A stretch of DNA of 27,505 nucleotides from JBBRLA01 sp038231615 (GTDB lineage Bacteria; Myxococcota_A; Polyangia; Palsa-1104; JAEUJZ01): the NCBI GenBank assembly GCA_038231615.1, contig JBBRLA010000018.1:1-27505 (forward strand), in the 5' to 3' direction. The notes beneath the pieces were generated by a model that was not told the DNA's origin, did not search any database, and saw nothing but the letters and a program-made list of their open reading frames with translations. Positions 1-9,708 of this stretch are shown one piece after another (the stretch's first letter is position 1; the number at the start of each line of letters is the position of its first letter). The position numbers were made by a program, and so were the translations under genes.

Positions 1-12
1 CCCCCTGATGGA

Positions 13-1293
13 TCATCCGCCCCGCCGGGGCCGGCAGTGGCACAGGTCGGCACCCCTTGCGCCAAGGACCACCACGGCGATGCCGAAGACGTAGCGCATC
101 CGGTACAGTGCCCCGACGTTGAGCACGGTCATCCCCAGTGCCGCCATCCCCACGATAGCAAAGCTGAACAGGAGCCACGCCGGCAGATGCCGGCGGTCGT
201 GCCACAGCGCAATCAGCGCCAGAAGTTCCAGGACGTAGAACATCGCCATCTCGGCGCCGCTGATGCTCCGGGCCAGCTGCCTGGATGCCGACGAGCGGTT
301 TTTGACCCAGTCGCCGGGGAAAGGAGCGAAGAGCCCGATGCTCAGCGCCCGTGGCGCGTAGCCTATGAGTTCGCCGAGGGAACCGAAGCGCATCTCGGGG
401 TCTATGTTCGAGCCCACGCCGGAAGGGCGATGAATGAACTTGTAGCGCAGGCGGTTGACCCGGTGAAGCAGGGTCTCGACCTGCTGCTGCAGGGGAACGG
501 TGGCGCGGGGCCAGAGGGTGCAGTCGCGCACGGTGATGGCCACGATGGCGGTGAAGAGCAGCGCGAGGGCCAGCAGGTTCCCCGACAGCACCCGTCGCTC
601 GCGCACCTGACGCAAAAGGAGCAGCAACGACGCCGCCAGCAGGAGGGTCAGCACCACCTCCCAGAATGCCCCGCGGGTCTGGCTGATCATCAGAGCGGCG
701 GCGCTCGCGATCGCTCCCGCGGCGACCCCACCAAGGACGCCGAACGACTGGCTCAGCAGGCCGATGCACACGCGGAGCAGGAGCAACATGGCCACCATGA
801 ACAGGGGATCGCGCAGGAGCTGGGTGGTATGCAGGACAAAGGACGGCCAGAGGGCCACGGTAAAGGCGGCGGCGAGACCGGTGCGTCGATCGAAGGCGGC
901 CCGACCCAGGGAAAAGACCAGGCTTACGATGAGCAGATAGTACAGCAAGTTGAGGGGCTCGGCAGCGCCGATTCCATCGCCGAACAAGGGGGAGAAGAGC
1001 GCAAAGGAGAGCGAGTAGAGGCGCGCATGAAGGGGGGCGGCATCGGCAAGCCAGGCGCGCGGCCCGTGATGCAGCCAGGTGGCGGCCAGGTGGGTAGCCT
1101 GGGCGCGGTACAGGACGCAGTCGGTGGCCAGGTGAAGAGCGACCCCGTGGGCTTCGATCTCTGCCGGCGCCAGGGCGGCTTTGCCGAAGGACAGCATCCC
1201 GATGGTGACGAGGATGTGGAAGAGGGCGGCCCCGGCCATGAACGACGGTGGCAGTGAGCGGGTGGGCACGGCAGGAAAGGTGCGGGTCGACAT
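13..1293 (-). CDS. polytopic membrane protein, GT-C glycosyltransferase-like
   Basis: About 426 residues from the ATG at 1293, with roughly ten hydrophobic segments; the stop is inside the window, so the gene is complete. The layout (one helix, a long acidic and His-containing extracytoplasmic loop, then many helices with a segment LWPSFVLHTTQLLRDPLF) resembles GT-C enzymes of the ArnT/PMT (family 39) kind, which move sugars from polyprenyl-phosphate donors on the outer face of the inner membrane. The fold is inferred; no signature is decisive. A TTG at 1356 in the same frame would add 21 Pro-rich residues; I prefer the ATG, although neither start has a clear Shine-Dalgarno. It lies downstream of the coiled-coil gene on the same strand and may be co-transcribed. 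The long plus-strand frame opposite is a shadow of high GC. Confidence 0.72.
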   Translation of the reverse strand: MSTRTFPAVPTRSLPPSFMAGAALFHILVTIGMLSFGKAALAPAEIEAHGVALHLATDCVLYRAQATHLAATWLHHGPRAWLADAAPLHARLYSLSFALFSPLFGDGIGAAEPLNLLYYLLIVSLVFSLGRAAFDRRTGLAAAFTVALWPSFVLHTTQLLRDPLFMVAMLLLLRVCIGLLSQSFGVLGGVAAGAIASAAALMISQTRGAFWEVVLTLLLAASLLLLLRQVRERRVLSGNLLALALLFTAIVAITVRDCTLWPRATVPLQQQVETLLHRVNRLRYKFIHRPSGVGSNIDPEMRFGSLGELIGYAPRALSIGLFAPFPGDWVKNRSSASRQLARSISGAEMAMFYVLELLALIALWHDRRHLPAWLLFSFAIVGMAALGMTVLNVGALYRMRYVFGIAVVVLGARGADLCHCRPRRGG

Positions 1294-1409
1294 GGGTGGT
1301 GCCGCCGGCGGCGGGTCGGCAGTATGCCGCGAAGGGCATCCGAAAGGTCCCGACAAATGCTGTTTTTGTTGTCTTTGCTGTCCCGCAGGCAGGGTGCGCC
1401 GCGCGAAAA

Positions 1410-1889
1410 TCAGCCGGCGACGCCATTGGCGCCATGGTGCTCGCCAGAGAAAACGCCTTGCTGCACCTCCGAGAAGAGTGCGCCGCCGCTGGCCGTGGCC
1501 CGGCGACCGCGCTTTCCCGGCACCTTCGCATCCGCCCCATCTATCGGCGCCGGCTGGGTCTTGCCCCGTCCCGGCCGCTGAAGGTTGACCGCGTCAAGCC
1601 GACGCGAGAGATCGGGGTCTTCTTCCGCATACACCTTAGCGTAGGACAGGGCCCGCTGGCACCTGGACAGGAGCTGGTCCTGGCCCTCTTGCAAGGCCTC
1701 CCGTGTCACCTGCAGTGCGGCCTCGGCCTTGGCCTGGTCCTCCGCCAGGGCCAGGACCCGCTCGGCGGCCTGTTGTAGTACCTCCTGGTCGATGTCCGGG
1801 AACTTCACTTCAGCCAGCTCGTTGTCGAAGAAATCCAGGACGATCTGGGCCGAGGGGGGGATGACGGGATCGCTCTTCTGCGTGCTCAT
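1410..1889 (-). CDS. hypothetical coiled-coil protein
   Basis: 159 residues, not recognised. Residues about 20-95 are rich in Ala, Glu, Gln and Leu with heptad-like spacing (for example QEVLQQAAERVLALAEDQ), so an amphipathic coiled coil is likely. The C-terminal third is basic and Gly/Arg-rich (GKRGRRA) and may bind nucleic acid or be disordered. There is no signal peptide and no membrane segment, so it is probably cytoplasmic. The start is well supported: an AGGAG lies just before the ATG, and a sigma70-like promoter lies upstream (1934-1962). The GT-C-like gene follows about 116 bases downstream on the same strand. The function cannot be stated. Confidence 0.7.
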   Translation of the reverse strand: MSTQKSDPVIPPSAQIVLDFFDNELAEVKFPDIDQEVLQQAAERVLALAEDQAKAEAALQVTREALQEGQDQLLSRCQRALSYAKVYAEEDPDLSRRLDAVNLQRPGRGKTQPAPIDGADAKVPGKRGRRATASGGALFSEVQQGVFSGEHHGANGVAG

Positions 1890-1933
1890 TTCATGGCTCC
1901 TGCTGGTACCTTTGTGGCGCTACCTGATCTGAA

Positions 1934-1962
1934 CATATATGCAGTAATGACCTGAACCGCAA
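1934..1962 (-). promoter_or_regulatory. promoter of the coiled-coil gene
   Basis: Reading on the minus strand, TTGCGG (1962-1957) and TATATG (1939-1934) are separated by 17 bases. This is a good sigma70 layout in an otherwise GC-rich genome. Transcription would start near 1927, giving a leader of about 38 bases that holds the AGGAG before the ATG at 1889. Confidence 0.5.
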
Positions 1963-2026
1963 GAACTTATTTTGTCCCTGTCGGAGAATCGATCCAGCGG
2001 GCGAGTCGGTGCGAAATTACAAAAAC

Positions 2027-2056
2027 TTGCTTTGAGTGGGTCGAGGCTGGTACATA
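2027..2056 (+). promoter_or_regulatory. candidate promoter of the DUF481-OmpA pair
   Basis: TTGCTT at 2027-2032 and TACATA at 2051-2056 are separated by 18 bases. The start would fall near 2063, giving a leader of about 130 bases that contains the hairpin at 2132-2154. The 306-base gap between the coiled-coil gene and the DUF481 gene holds this promoter, the opposite promoter and the hairpin, and no further gene that I can see. Confidence 0.4.
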
Positions 2057-2131
2057 AAGGCCCCTGATCTGGTCAACCCAGGCCCTCGCCGAACGCGTCC
2101 GTCGCGTGGCCGTGATTCATCTTCTCGATCG

Positions 2132-2154
2132 ATAGCGGGGCGAATTCCCGCTAT
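2132..2154 (+). promoter_or_regulatory. inverted repeat in the leader of the DUF481 gene
   Basis: Perfect 8-base arms ATAGCGGG (2132-2139) and CCCGCTAT (2147-2154) flank a 7-base loop. The repeat lies about 40 bases before the DUF481 start codon. It could be an RNA hairpin in the leader or an operator for a dimeric regulator. Confidence 0.4.
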
Positions 2155-2194
2155 TGACCCGAATACGTACATCCGAGACCAGAGGAGGATTTTG

Positions 2195-3238
2195 ATGAGC
2201 AATCCGGCAGCACGATCGATCGGCCCCTGTGTTCTGGGCCTGGCCATCCTGGGGGCGACGGCGGAAGTGAAGGCGCAGGACGTCAGAGAGGTCAAGCTGG
2301 AGTTCGCCAAGCCGGACGAGGTCAAAAAGGGGGTCGAATGGAAGGCCTCGGCCACCGCGGGGGTCACCGTGGCCGCGGGCAATTCGAACGTGGTCAATAT
2401 CTCGGGCGGGGCCCAGGCCTCGCGCAACGACGGCAAGAACAAGGTCGGCCTGGAACTGAACGGGGTCTACGCGACCACCACCACGCAGGCGCTGAAGCCG
2501 GGCAAGACGTCCGCCATGAGCGCAGACGACGTGCAAAGCTCCCGCGATACCACCGCCGGGTTCTTCCTGGGCAAGCTGCGTTACGACCGCTTCTTTACCA
2601 AACGCAACAGCGTCTACCTGGCGGCCTTCGGCGGCCTCGATCTTTTGGCCGGCAAGAAAGCCACCGCCGGGGCGCAGCTGGGCTACGCCCGCGAGATCGT
2701 GAAGACCAAGGCGCACGACCTCAGCGGCGAGGCGGGCGTGGACTACGGCTACACGGCCTACGTCCAGCCCGATGGGGTGCCCATGCCCATGTCCACGCCC
2801 TTCAGCGATTCGGTCCACCTGGCCTCGGGCCGGCTCTTCCTGGGATATCTGCTGACCTTGACCGAGAACACCAGCGTCAACGCCAGCTTCGAGGCCCTCA
2901 TCAACTTCAATCCGGCGGCCATCGGCGACCGGGTTAACTATGACGACCCGGCCTACGCGGGCAAGATCAATCCTTTCACTGGATTGCCGGGTGGCGACGC
3001 CCGCGCCGGCTTCGCGCAGGCCACCCGCTGGAACGCCAAGGTGGGTTTGACCACGAAGATCTGGAAGACCATCAGCTTCCGGGCCGCCGAGACCCTACGT
3101 TATGATAACTCTCCCGCGCTGGGCAAAGTCCCCTTCACCGCGCCGGCCGGACTCATGCCGCCGATTGTCAGCGAGGACCGCTACTACCAGAAGCTGGACA
3201 GCCTTACCGAGGTCAACCTGGTCGTGAACTTCCTCTAG
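2195..3238 (+). CDS. DUF481-family outer-membrane protein
   Basis: 347 residues. The ATG at 2195 is chosen because an ideal AGGAGG (2183-2188) sits seven bases before it and a signal peptide follows directly (hydrophobic core CVLGLAILGA, Ala-X-Ala-like end at VKAQD). The frame stays open upstream to 2036 but that stretch reads as leader. The mature part has alternating strands with features of DUF481 (YdiY-like) barrels: AAGNSN near the start, repeated Gly/Tyr strands (GKLRYDRFF, LGYAREIV), and a final strand ending NLVVNFL. DUF481 proteins are salt- or stress-inducible outer-membrane barrels of unknown substrate. The OmpA-family gene follows after 28 bases with its own ribosome site, so the two are likely one operon. 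Confidence 0.8.
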   Translation: MSNPAARSIGPCVLGLAILGATAEVKAQDVREVKLEFAKPDEVKKGVEWKASATAGVTVAAGNSNVVNISGGAQASRNDGKNKVGLELNGVYATTTTQALKPGKTSAMSADDVQSSRDTTAGFFLGKLRYDRFFTKRNSVYLAAFGGLDLLAGKKATAGAQLGYAREIVKTKAHDLSGEAGVDYGYTAYVQPDGVPMPMSTPFSDSVHLASGRLFLGYLLTLTENTSVNASFEALINFNPAAIGDRVNYDDPAYAGKINPFTGLPGGDARAGFAQATRWNAKVGLTTKIWKTISFRAAETLRYDNSPALGKVPFTAPAGLMPPIVSEDRYYQKLDSLTEVNLVVNFL

Positions 3239-3266
3239 ATCATGCTCATACTGGGAGAGGATTTAC

Positions 3267-4494
<1,228 letters not shown>

Positions 4495-4505
<11 letters not shown>

Positions 4506-5748
4506 CGCGCCCTTGCCACAGTCGATAGGTCAGGCCGCCCCAGCACACCGCCCAGAGCAGGCACAGGCTGGCGGTGATGGCCGTCGCCCGCACCGCGCCC
4601 AGGCGATCGGCCAGGAGGCCCGAGGCCAGGCTGGAGCCGCTCATGGTCAAGGTCACCAGGCCGAAGTCGGCGGCGAAGATGCGCCCGCGAATGGAGTCGG
4701 GGACCTCCCGTTGTAGATGGTAGGTCGAGGTCTGCCACTGAGCGCCGCCCCCCAGGTGCGCCACCATTACCGCCAGCGTACCCAACGCCAGGCTTGGAGC
4801 GAAGGCCAGCCCGATGTAGCCCAGGCCGAAAAGAAAGATGCAGGCGGCGATCAGGCGAATCTGCCGGTTGGGGTCGCGGACCAGGCCGCGCATCAGAAAG
4901 GGCCCGCAGAGCGCGCCGATGCCGCGCCCGCAAAAAAGGACGCCGATGCCGGTGGCCCCCGCGTGAAATACCTCCTTGCCGAAAAGCCCCAGAGACGCCA
5001 CCACACCGGCCCCCAGGCCATAGCCGCCCTTGGACACCAGCAGCGCCAGCACCCGGGGGCGTTCACGGGCGTAGCGGATGGCCTCGCGCAGTGATTCCAG
5101 CAGCGGGGCGGCTCGGTGTCCCTCGGCCCGTTTTTCGGAAAAAGGGGCGCGGATGCGGGCTACCAAAAGGGCCGCGACCAGGAAGCTGAGCCCATCGATC
5201 AAGAAGGCCGCGTTTCGCCCCAGCTTCATCGTCACCAGCCCGCCCAGCGCCGAGCCGACCATCAGCATGGTGCCCCAGGTGGACCCGATGAGCACGTTGG
5301 CGCGGCCCAGGTCTTTCTGTTCCACCAGATTGGGCAGGGCGGCGGTGGCCGCCGGGTCATAGCAGGCGCCGCCGATGGCCACCAGCACCACCCCCAGGTA
5401 CAGCACCGGCAAGAGCCCCGGTCGAAATGCCAGGATTGGCAGCAGTGCCGCGACGCTGCGCACAAGGTCTACCAGGACCATCAGCCGCCGCCGGTCCACT
5501 CGATCGATCAGCGGCCCGGCCAGCGGTGAGGTGAAGAACACCGGCAGAGTCTGCCCGACCACCACCAGCGCCGCCAGGGTCGCCGAGCCGGTCAGTTCGA
5601 GGACCAGATCCAGAAGCGCCACCGTGGCGAACCAGTCTCCTGCCAGACTGATCAGCGTGGCGACATAGAGCAGGCGGAAGTCGCGGTTCCGGCGCAGCAT
5701 CCCAAGGTAGCCATCATCTGTTGTTATGCGGGTCGCGGCGTCCTGCAT
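4495..5748 (-). CDS. MFS exporter, MFS_3 (EntS-like) type
   Basis: 417 residues with about 12 membrane helices. The N-terminus NRDFRLLYVATLISLAGDW and the loop GPLIDRVDRRR (MFS motif A) are typical of the MFS_3 group, which exports siderophores, drugs or metabolites by proton antiport. The substrate cannot be read from sequence. The start ATG at 5748 faces the PerR-type regulator gene across a 106-base gap; this shared gap could place it under that regulator, but no clear ribosome site is visible. The 3' end overlaps the OmpA-family gene by 11 bases tail-to-tail, with no terminator hairpin between them. Confidence 0.88.
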
Positions 5749-5816
5749 GGGGGCGCATTCTACTCGTGGCGGTCGGGGCGGTGCACGGATGCGCGCATGA
5801 ATTTTCTACGATTTAG

Positions 5817-5843
5817 TTTGATAACTCCTTCGCCTTTGATAAT
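5817..5843 (+). promoter_or_regulatory. tandem TTTGATAA motif in the regulator promoter
   Basis: TTTGATAA occurs twice in the same direction, at 5817-5824 and 5835-5842, 18 bases apart, in an AT-rich patch of the divergent gap. The second copy includes GATAAT (5838-5843), a good -10 hexamer 11 bases before the regulator's ATG. The spacing fits either a promoter overlapped by a repeated binding site or an autoregulatory Per-box-like operator. Confidence 0.4.
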
Positions 5844-5854
5844 GTTTCTCCGAA

Positions 5855-6310
5855 ATGAGGCGAACAGCCGAAAGCGTGGAGCAACAGGTCGGCGACTTCG
5901 TCCGTCTGTGTCGCGAGTCAAGGATGAACGTGACCCCGCAGCGCCTGGCGATCTACCAGACGCTGCTGGAATCTGACGATCACCCCAGCCCGGAGTCCCT
6001 GTACCAGCGGGTGCGACGTGGCATGCCCTCCGTCTCGCTGGCGACAATTTACAAGACATTGGATGCGCTTCAGTACCTGGGCGTCATCCAAGAGTTCACA
6101 GTCCTCAGCGAAAGCCGCCGCTACGATGGCAACCTCGACCGGCACCACCACTTGGTATGTCTGCGCTGCAAGCAGGTCAGTGATTTTTATGACGCGGGGC
6201 TGGATCAGGTCGCGCCCCGGGAGGACCTGGGCGGGTTTGTCCCGCGTGCGGTGTCCGTGCAGATTATCGGATTGTGCGCCGGCTGCGCGCAGAAACCTGC
6301 CGAATCCTGA
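5855..6310 (+). CDS. Fur-family regulator, PerR type (peroxide sensor)
   Basis: 151 residues: winged helix at about 10-85 (recognition helix near SLATIYKTLDAL) and a dimerisation domain after it. Alignment by eye to Bacillus PerR puts every key residue in place. The regulatory metal site is H43, D91, H97, H99 and D110 (PerR H37, D85, H91, H93, D104). The structural zinc site is C102/C105 and C141/C144. Asp rather than Glu at the last regulatory position is the mark of the peroxide-sensing, iron-oxidised type. It probably represses by binding DNA with iron bound and is released when a His is oxidised. The peroxidase gene begins 57 bases downstream in the same direction, a fitting target. No strong ribosome site precedes the ATG; a -10-like GATAAT lies 11 bases upstream, so the mRNA may be nearly leaderless. 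Confidence 0.88.
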   Translation: MRRTAESVEQQVGDFVRLCRESRMNVTPQRLAIYQTLLESDDHPSPESLYQRVRRGMPSVSLATIYKTLDALQYLGVIQEFTVLSESRRYDGNLDRHHHLVCLRCKQVSDFYDAGLDQVAPREDLGGFVPRAVSVQIIGLCAGCAQKPAES

Positions 6311-6367
6311 CGCGTTCTAAGGGCGTTCCTTGGATCGCCTGACCACTCTTCGACAAAGGAGGGACTG

Positions 6368-7705
6368 ATGCGCCGTGTCCGCTGGTCCAGCGCCCTTACC
6401 GGGCCCGTCTCGCTTCCTGCCGCGGTATTTCTTGGTCTTGGGCTTTTTTATGCGCAGGTGCCTCCTGCGCTGGGCGCCCCGATTCCCAAGCCGGGCCCGC
6501 TGGCGCAGCCTGCGCCGACGACACAGGTGGGCTTTCCGCAAAACCTGTATCAGGCGCTGCTGCCGACAGGCAGCCCCGACACGCCGGATCGCGTGCAGCT
6601 CGGGTCGAAGCTCTTCTTCGATGGCCGCCTCTCCGCCGATGGCACGGTGGCCTGCGCCACGTGCCACGATCCCGACAAGGGCTTCACCGACCGGCGGGCC
6701 ACCTCGGAGGGGATTCGCAAGCAGGTCGGCCACCGCAACGCCCCCACGGTGCTGAACGCCCTGTTCAACGACACCCAGTTCTGGGACGGCCGGGCCGCCA
6801 GGCTGGAGGACCAAGCCAAGCTGCCCATCCTGAATCCCATCGAGATGGGGCAGAAGACCCCCGACGACGTGGTCGCCGCCGTGGCAAAAATCCCCGAATA
6901 CCGGGAGACTTTCCAGAAAGTCTTCGGCCACCCAGTCAACTACGACGACCTGTCCCGCGCCATCGCCGCCTACGAGCGCACCCAGGGGATCTTCGACGCG
7001 CCCTTCGACCACTACCTGCAAGGGCAGGAAAAAACCCTCGACGCCTCGGCGAAGCGCGGCTGGACCCTGTTCAACGGCAAAGGCCGCTGCATGAGCTGCC
7101 ACGGCATCAACCCCACCCAGCCGCTCTTCTCCGACAACAAGTTCCACAACATCGGCGTGGCCGCCCACAAGCAGGATTTTGCCAAGCTGGCCCGGCAGGG
7201 CCTCTCGGCCATCGAGAACGGAGATGCCCAGAAGATCGATGAGCTGGCCCTGCAAACCGACCTCAGCGAACTGGGGCGCTTCCTGGTCACCAAGCAGCCG
7301 CAGGACGTGGGGGCCTTCAAGACCTCCGGCCTGCGCAACATCATGGTCACCGGGCCCTACTTCCACGACGGCTCCGCCGAGACCCTGTGGGACGTGATGG
7401 ATCACTACAACAAGGGCGGGGTGCAGAACCCGTTCCTCGACGGCGGCATCCAGCGCCTGGGCCTCAGCGAGCCGGAGATCGACGACCTGGTGGTTTTCCT
7501 GTCGTCGCTGACCGGCGCCCGCTACCAGGCCATGGGGCAGAAGGAGCTCGCCCGCCAGAAGGCCCTGTCCCGCACCAAGCGGCCCTCGCGGGACACCGCC
7601 GCCGCCACGGGTAAGCTGGCCAAGGGACCCGGGCTCCTGGGGCCCTTTGGCGACGTGGCCCCCAACCCCACCCTGAAAGACCCGGCCCGCATTGGCGGAC
7701 GCTGA
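6368..7705 (+). CDS. di-haem cytochrome c peroxidase (CCP/MauG family)
   Basis: 445 residues. An N-terminal signal peptide precedes two haem-binding motifs, CATCH at 96-100 and CMSCH at 241-245, at the usual domain spacing. The family signatures LFFDGRLSADGTVACATCH, HRNAPTVLN, FWDGRA, NPIEMG and TGPYFHDGSAETLWDVMDHYNKGG are all present. The enzyme reduces hydrogen peroxide to water in the periplasm using electrons from a small c-type cytochrome. A strong AAAGGAGGGA lies before the ATG. It is followed after 11 bases by the metallophosphoesterase and then by a mono-haem cytochrome c that could be its electron donor. A C-terminal tail of about 60 residues (Lys/Arg/Pro-rich, ending GPFGDVAPNPTLKDPARIGGR) extends past the usual end. 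Confidence 0.93.
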   Translation: MRRVRWSSALTGPVSLPAAVFLGLGLFYAQVPPALGAPIPKPGPLAQPAPTTQVGFPQNLYQALLPTGSPDTPDRVQLGSKLFFDGRLSADGTVACATCHDPDKGFTDRRATSEGIRKQVGHRNAPTVLNALFNDTQFWDGRAARLEDQAKLPILNPIEMGQKTPDDVVAAVAKIPEYRETFQKVFGHPVNYDDLSRAIAAYERTQGIFDAPFDHYLQGQEKTLDASAKRGWTLFNGKGRCMSCHGINPTQPLFSDNKFHNIGVAAHKQDFAKLARQGLSAIENGDAQKIDELALQTDLSELGRFLVTKQPQDVGAFKTSGLRNIMVTGPYFHDGSAETLWDVMDHYNKGGVQNPFLDGGIQRLGLSEPEIDDLVVFLSSLTGARYQAMGQKELARQKALSRTKRPSRDTAAATGKLAKGPGLLGPFGDVAPNPTLKDPARIGGR

Positions 7706-7716
7706 GGGAGGAAGTC

Positions 7717-8865
7717 ATGACGATCAAACACAAAGGCATCGAGACCCGGTTCATGGAGCACCGCGAGGCGTTCCTGCGCGAGCTGCGCGGCCTTGACCGG
7801 CGCTCCTTCCTGAAAGTGTCGGCGGCGGCGGCGGGGGCGGTGCTGGCCAAGGGGCTGGTGACACCCCATTCGTTCCAGTTGGTCAATGTCGCCTACGGGG
7901 CGCTGGACAAGGGTACATCGGGCAAGGGGATGGCGGGCCAAGGCGGCTTCACCTTCGCCTACATCTCCGATACGCACTTGTACGACAAGGGGCTGAACGA
8001 ACGCTTCGTGCGCTCGGCGCTGAAGGCGGTGGAGGACGTGAACAGCTTGTCCCCCCAGCCGGACTTCGTGTTCTTCGGCGGGGACCTGGCGCAGCTCGGC
8101 AAGCCGTCGGAGCTTGCCATCGGGGCGCAGATCCTCAAGGAGGTGAAGGCCCCGGTGAAGATGATGGTCGGCGAGCACGACTGGTTTTTGGACATGGGCC
8201 AGAAGTGGCAGGAGATGTTCGGCCCGCCGAGCTACTCCTTCGACTGGAAGGGGGTCCACTGCGTGGTGCTGATGAGCGTCATGGAGCGCGACTTCTGGAC
8301 CGCCAAGAAGATGACGCCGGAGGAGCGCATGCACACGGTGGCCGGGCTGGACAACGGGGTGCAATCGCGCTTCGAGGTCGGTGAGGCCGGGCGGCAGTGG
8401 CTGCGCAAGGACCTGAGCAAGCTGCCTCCCGAGACGCCGCTCATCGTCTTCTCTCATTCTCCGCTCTACAAGTATTACCGCGACTGGAATTTCTGGACCG
8501 ACGACGCCGAGCAGGTGCAGGCGCTGCTGAAGCCGTTCAAGACGGTGACGGTGATCCATGGGCACACCCACCAGATGCTGACCAACCGCATCGGCAACAT
8601 CCATTTTCACGGGATGCTCTCGACAGCCTGGCCGTGGCCCTACGCGCCCACCGGGCTGCCCGCCCTGACCATCCAGATGGACCGGGCCGATCCCTTCGAC
8701 CAGTTCGACGGCTGCGGCAACGGGCGCTTCGGCGTGCAGGCCGACGGGCTGGTGGATGCAGTGTACAACCTGTGGGACCGAAACCCGGTGTCGATCAAGC
8801 ACACCTACCTGGCCTCGGGCGGGGCCAAGGACCGGCCGGCGCTGACCAAGCTGCCGTCATATTAG
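7717..8865 (+). CDS. Tat-exported calcineurin-like metallophosphoesterase
   Basis: 382 residues. The N-terminus carries a twin-arginine signal, LDRRSFLKVSAAAAG at 27-41, so it is folded in the cytoplasm and exported. Metal-site motifs are in order: DTH at 85-87, GGD at 121-123, GEHD at 152-155, SHSP at 247-250 and GHTH at 282-285. The third motif is normally GNH(D/E); here the bridging-metal Asn is Glu, so the metal site may differ or the substrate may be unusual. The natural substrate is unknown; relatives cleave phosphomonoesters, phosphodiesters or nucleotides. GGGAGGAA precedes the ATG. It lies 11 bases after the peroxidase and 8 bases before the cytochrome, so all three are almost certainly one transcript. 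Confidence 0.88.
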   Translation: MTIKHKGIETRFMEHREAFLRELRGLDRRSFLKVSAAAAGAVLAKGLVTPHSFQLVNVAYGALDKGTSGKGMAGQGGFTFAYISDTHLYDKGLNERFVRSALKAVEDVNSLSPQPDFVFFGGDLAQLGKPSELAIGAQILKEVKAPVKMMVGEHDWFLDMGQKWQEMFGPPSYSFDWKGVHCVVLMSVMERDFWTAKKMTPEERMHTVAGLDNGVQSRFEVGEAGRQWLRKDLSKLPPETPLIVFSHSPLYKYYRDWNFWTDDAEQVQALLKPFKTVTVIHGHTHQMLTNRIGNIHFHGMLSTAWPWPYAPTGLPALTIQMDRADPFDQFDGCGNGRFGVQADGLVDAVYNLWDRNPVSIKHTYLASGGAKDRPALTKLPSY

Positions 8866-8873
8866 GAGGCGTC

Positions 8874-9680
8874 ATGAGTTCATCGATGATCAAGCACCAG
8901 GCAGGTCGGGCCACCGGGATCGTGATGGGATGCGTGTTGCTCGTTGGCGGGATGTTCCTTCCGGGCCAGGCGCGGGCCGAACCGCCCGCTAAGCACCCGC
9001 AAAAGGCGGCGAAGAACGGCGGGGTGGTGGTAGAGCTCTGCGATGGGGACACCAGCCTGGAGGTACCGGGCCTCAAACCGGGGCAGGCGATGTCCCGCGA
9101 TCAGGCGCAAAGCGTGTCGGACCAGCTCATGGCGGAGTGGCGCAAGAAGCACCCCGAGGCCCGCTGGGATGAGGCGCTGGCCCAGAACCAGCCCGCGCCA
9201 AAGCCGGGACAGGCGCCGGGTCCGCAGGCGGCGCCGGGGCAGCCTGCGAAGGGACCTCTGGTGAAGGGGGCGGCCGGCCAGGGACAGGCCGGGGCCCCGA
9301 TGAAGGACGTCGATGCCGGGAAGCAGAAGGGGCTCTATGGGAGTTACACGTCCCGGGACGAGAGAGTGTGGGCGCAGGAGACGCAGAAGTTCATCGAGGA
9401 GGGGAACGCCATCTTCCACAGCGACAAGAAGCTCGGCGGTACCATCGGGGTAAGCTGCGACATGTGCCACCCGAACGGGGCCAACACTCACCCGGAGACT
9501 TATCCGAAGTACCAGGTCCAGCTTCAGCGCGTGGCCCTTCTGCGCGACATGATCAACTGGTGCATCGAGAACCCGGTCAAGGGCAAACCCCTCGCAGATG
9601 ACGATCCCAAGCTGCGGGCGATGGAGGCGTACATCATCGCCCAGCGCAAGGGGACGCAACTGGATTACGGCAAGCATTGA
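8874..9680 (+). CDS. mono-haem c-type cytochrome
   Basis: 268 residues. The start is the ATG at 8874 with TAGGAGG before it, eight bases past the phosphoesterase stop; the frame is open far upstream but that is overlap with the previous gene. A signal peptide ends near GQARAE (about residue 36). Residues 105-145 are a low-complexity Pro/Gly/Gln linker. The haem motif is CDMCH at 195-199, and M250 in LRAMEAYIIAQ is the likely second axial ligand. The C-terminal pattern (LLRDMINWCIENPV...LRAMEAYI) resembles single-haem domains of the SoxA/TsdA kind. It could donate electrons to the peroxidase two genes upstream. The subfamily assignment is tentative. Confidence 0.85.
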   Translation: MSSSMIKHQAGRATGIVMGCVLLVGGMFLPGQARAEPPAKHPQKAAKNGGVVVELCDGDTSLEVPGLKPGQAMSRDQAQSVSDQLMAEWRKKHPEARWDEALAQNQPAPKPGQAPGPQAAPGQPAKGPLVKGAAGQGQAGAPMKDVDAGKQKGLYGSYTSRDERVWAQETQKFIEEGNAIFHSDKKLGGTIGVSCDMCHPNGANTHPETYPKYQVQLQRVALLRDMINWCIENPVKGKPLADDDPKLRAMEAYIIAQRKGTQLDYGKH

Positions 9681-9708
9681 TCGGCCGGCCGGCCGGCGCG
9701 CTGCCTGG

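Noticed and set aside
37..1257. 406-codon plus-strand frame opposite the first membrane protein
   Set aside because: Gln/His/Glu/Gly-rich composition typical of the antisense of a membrane protein; no motifs.
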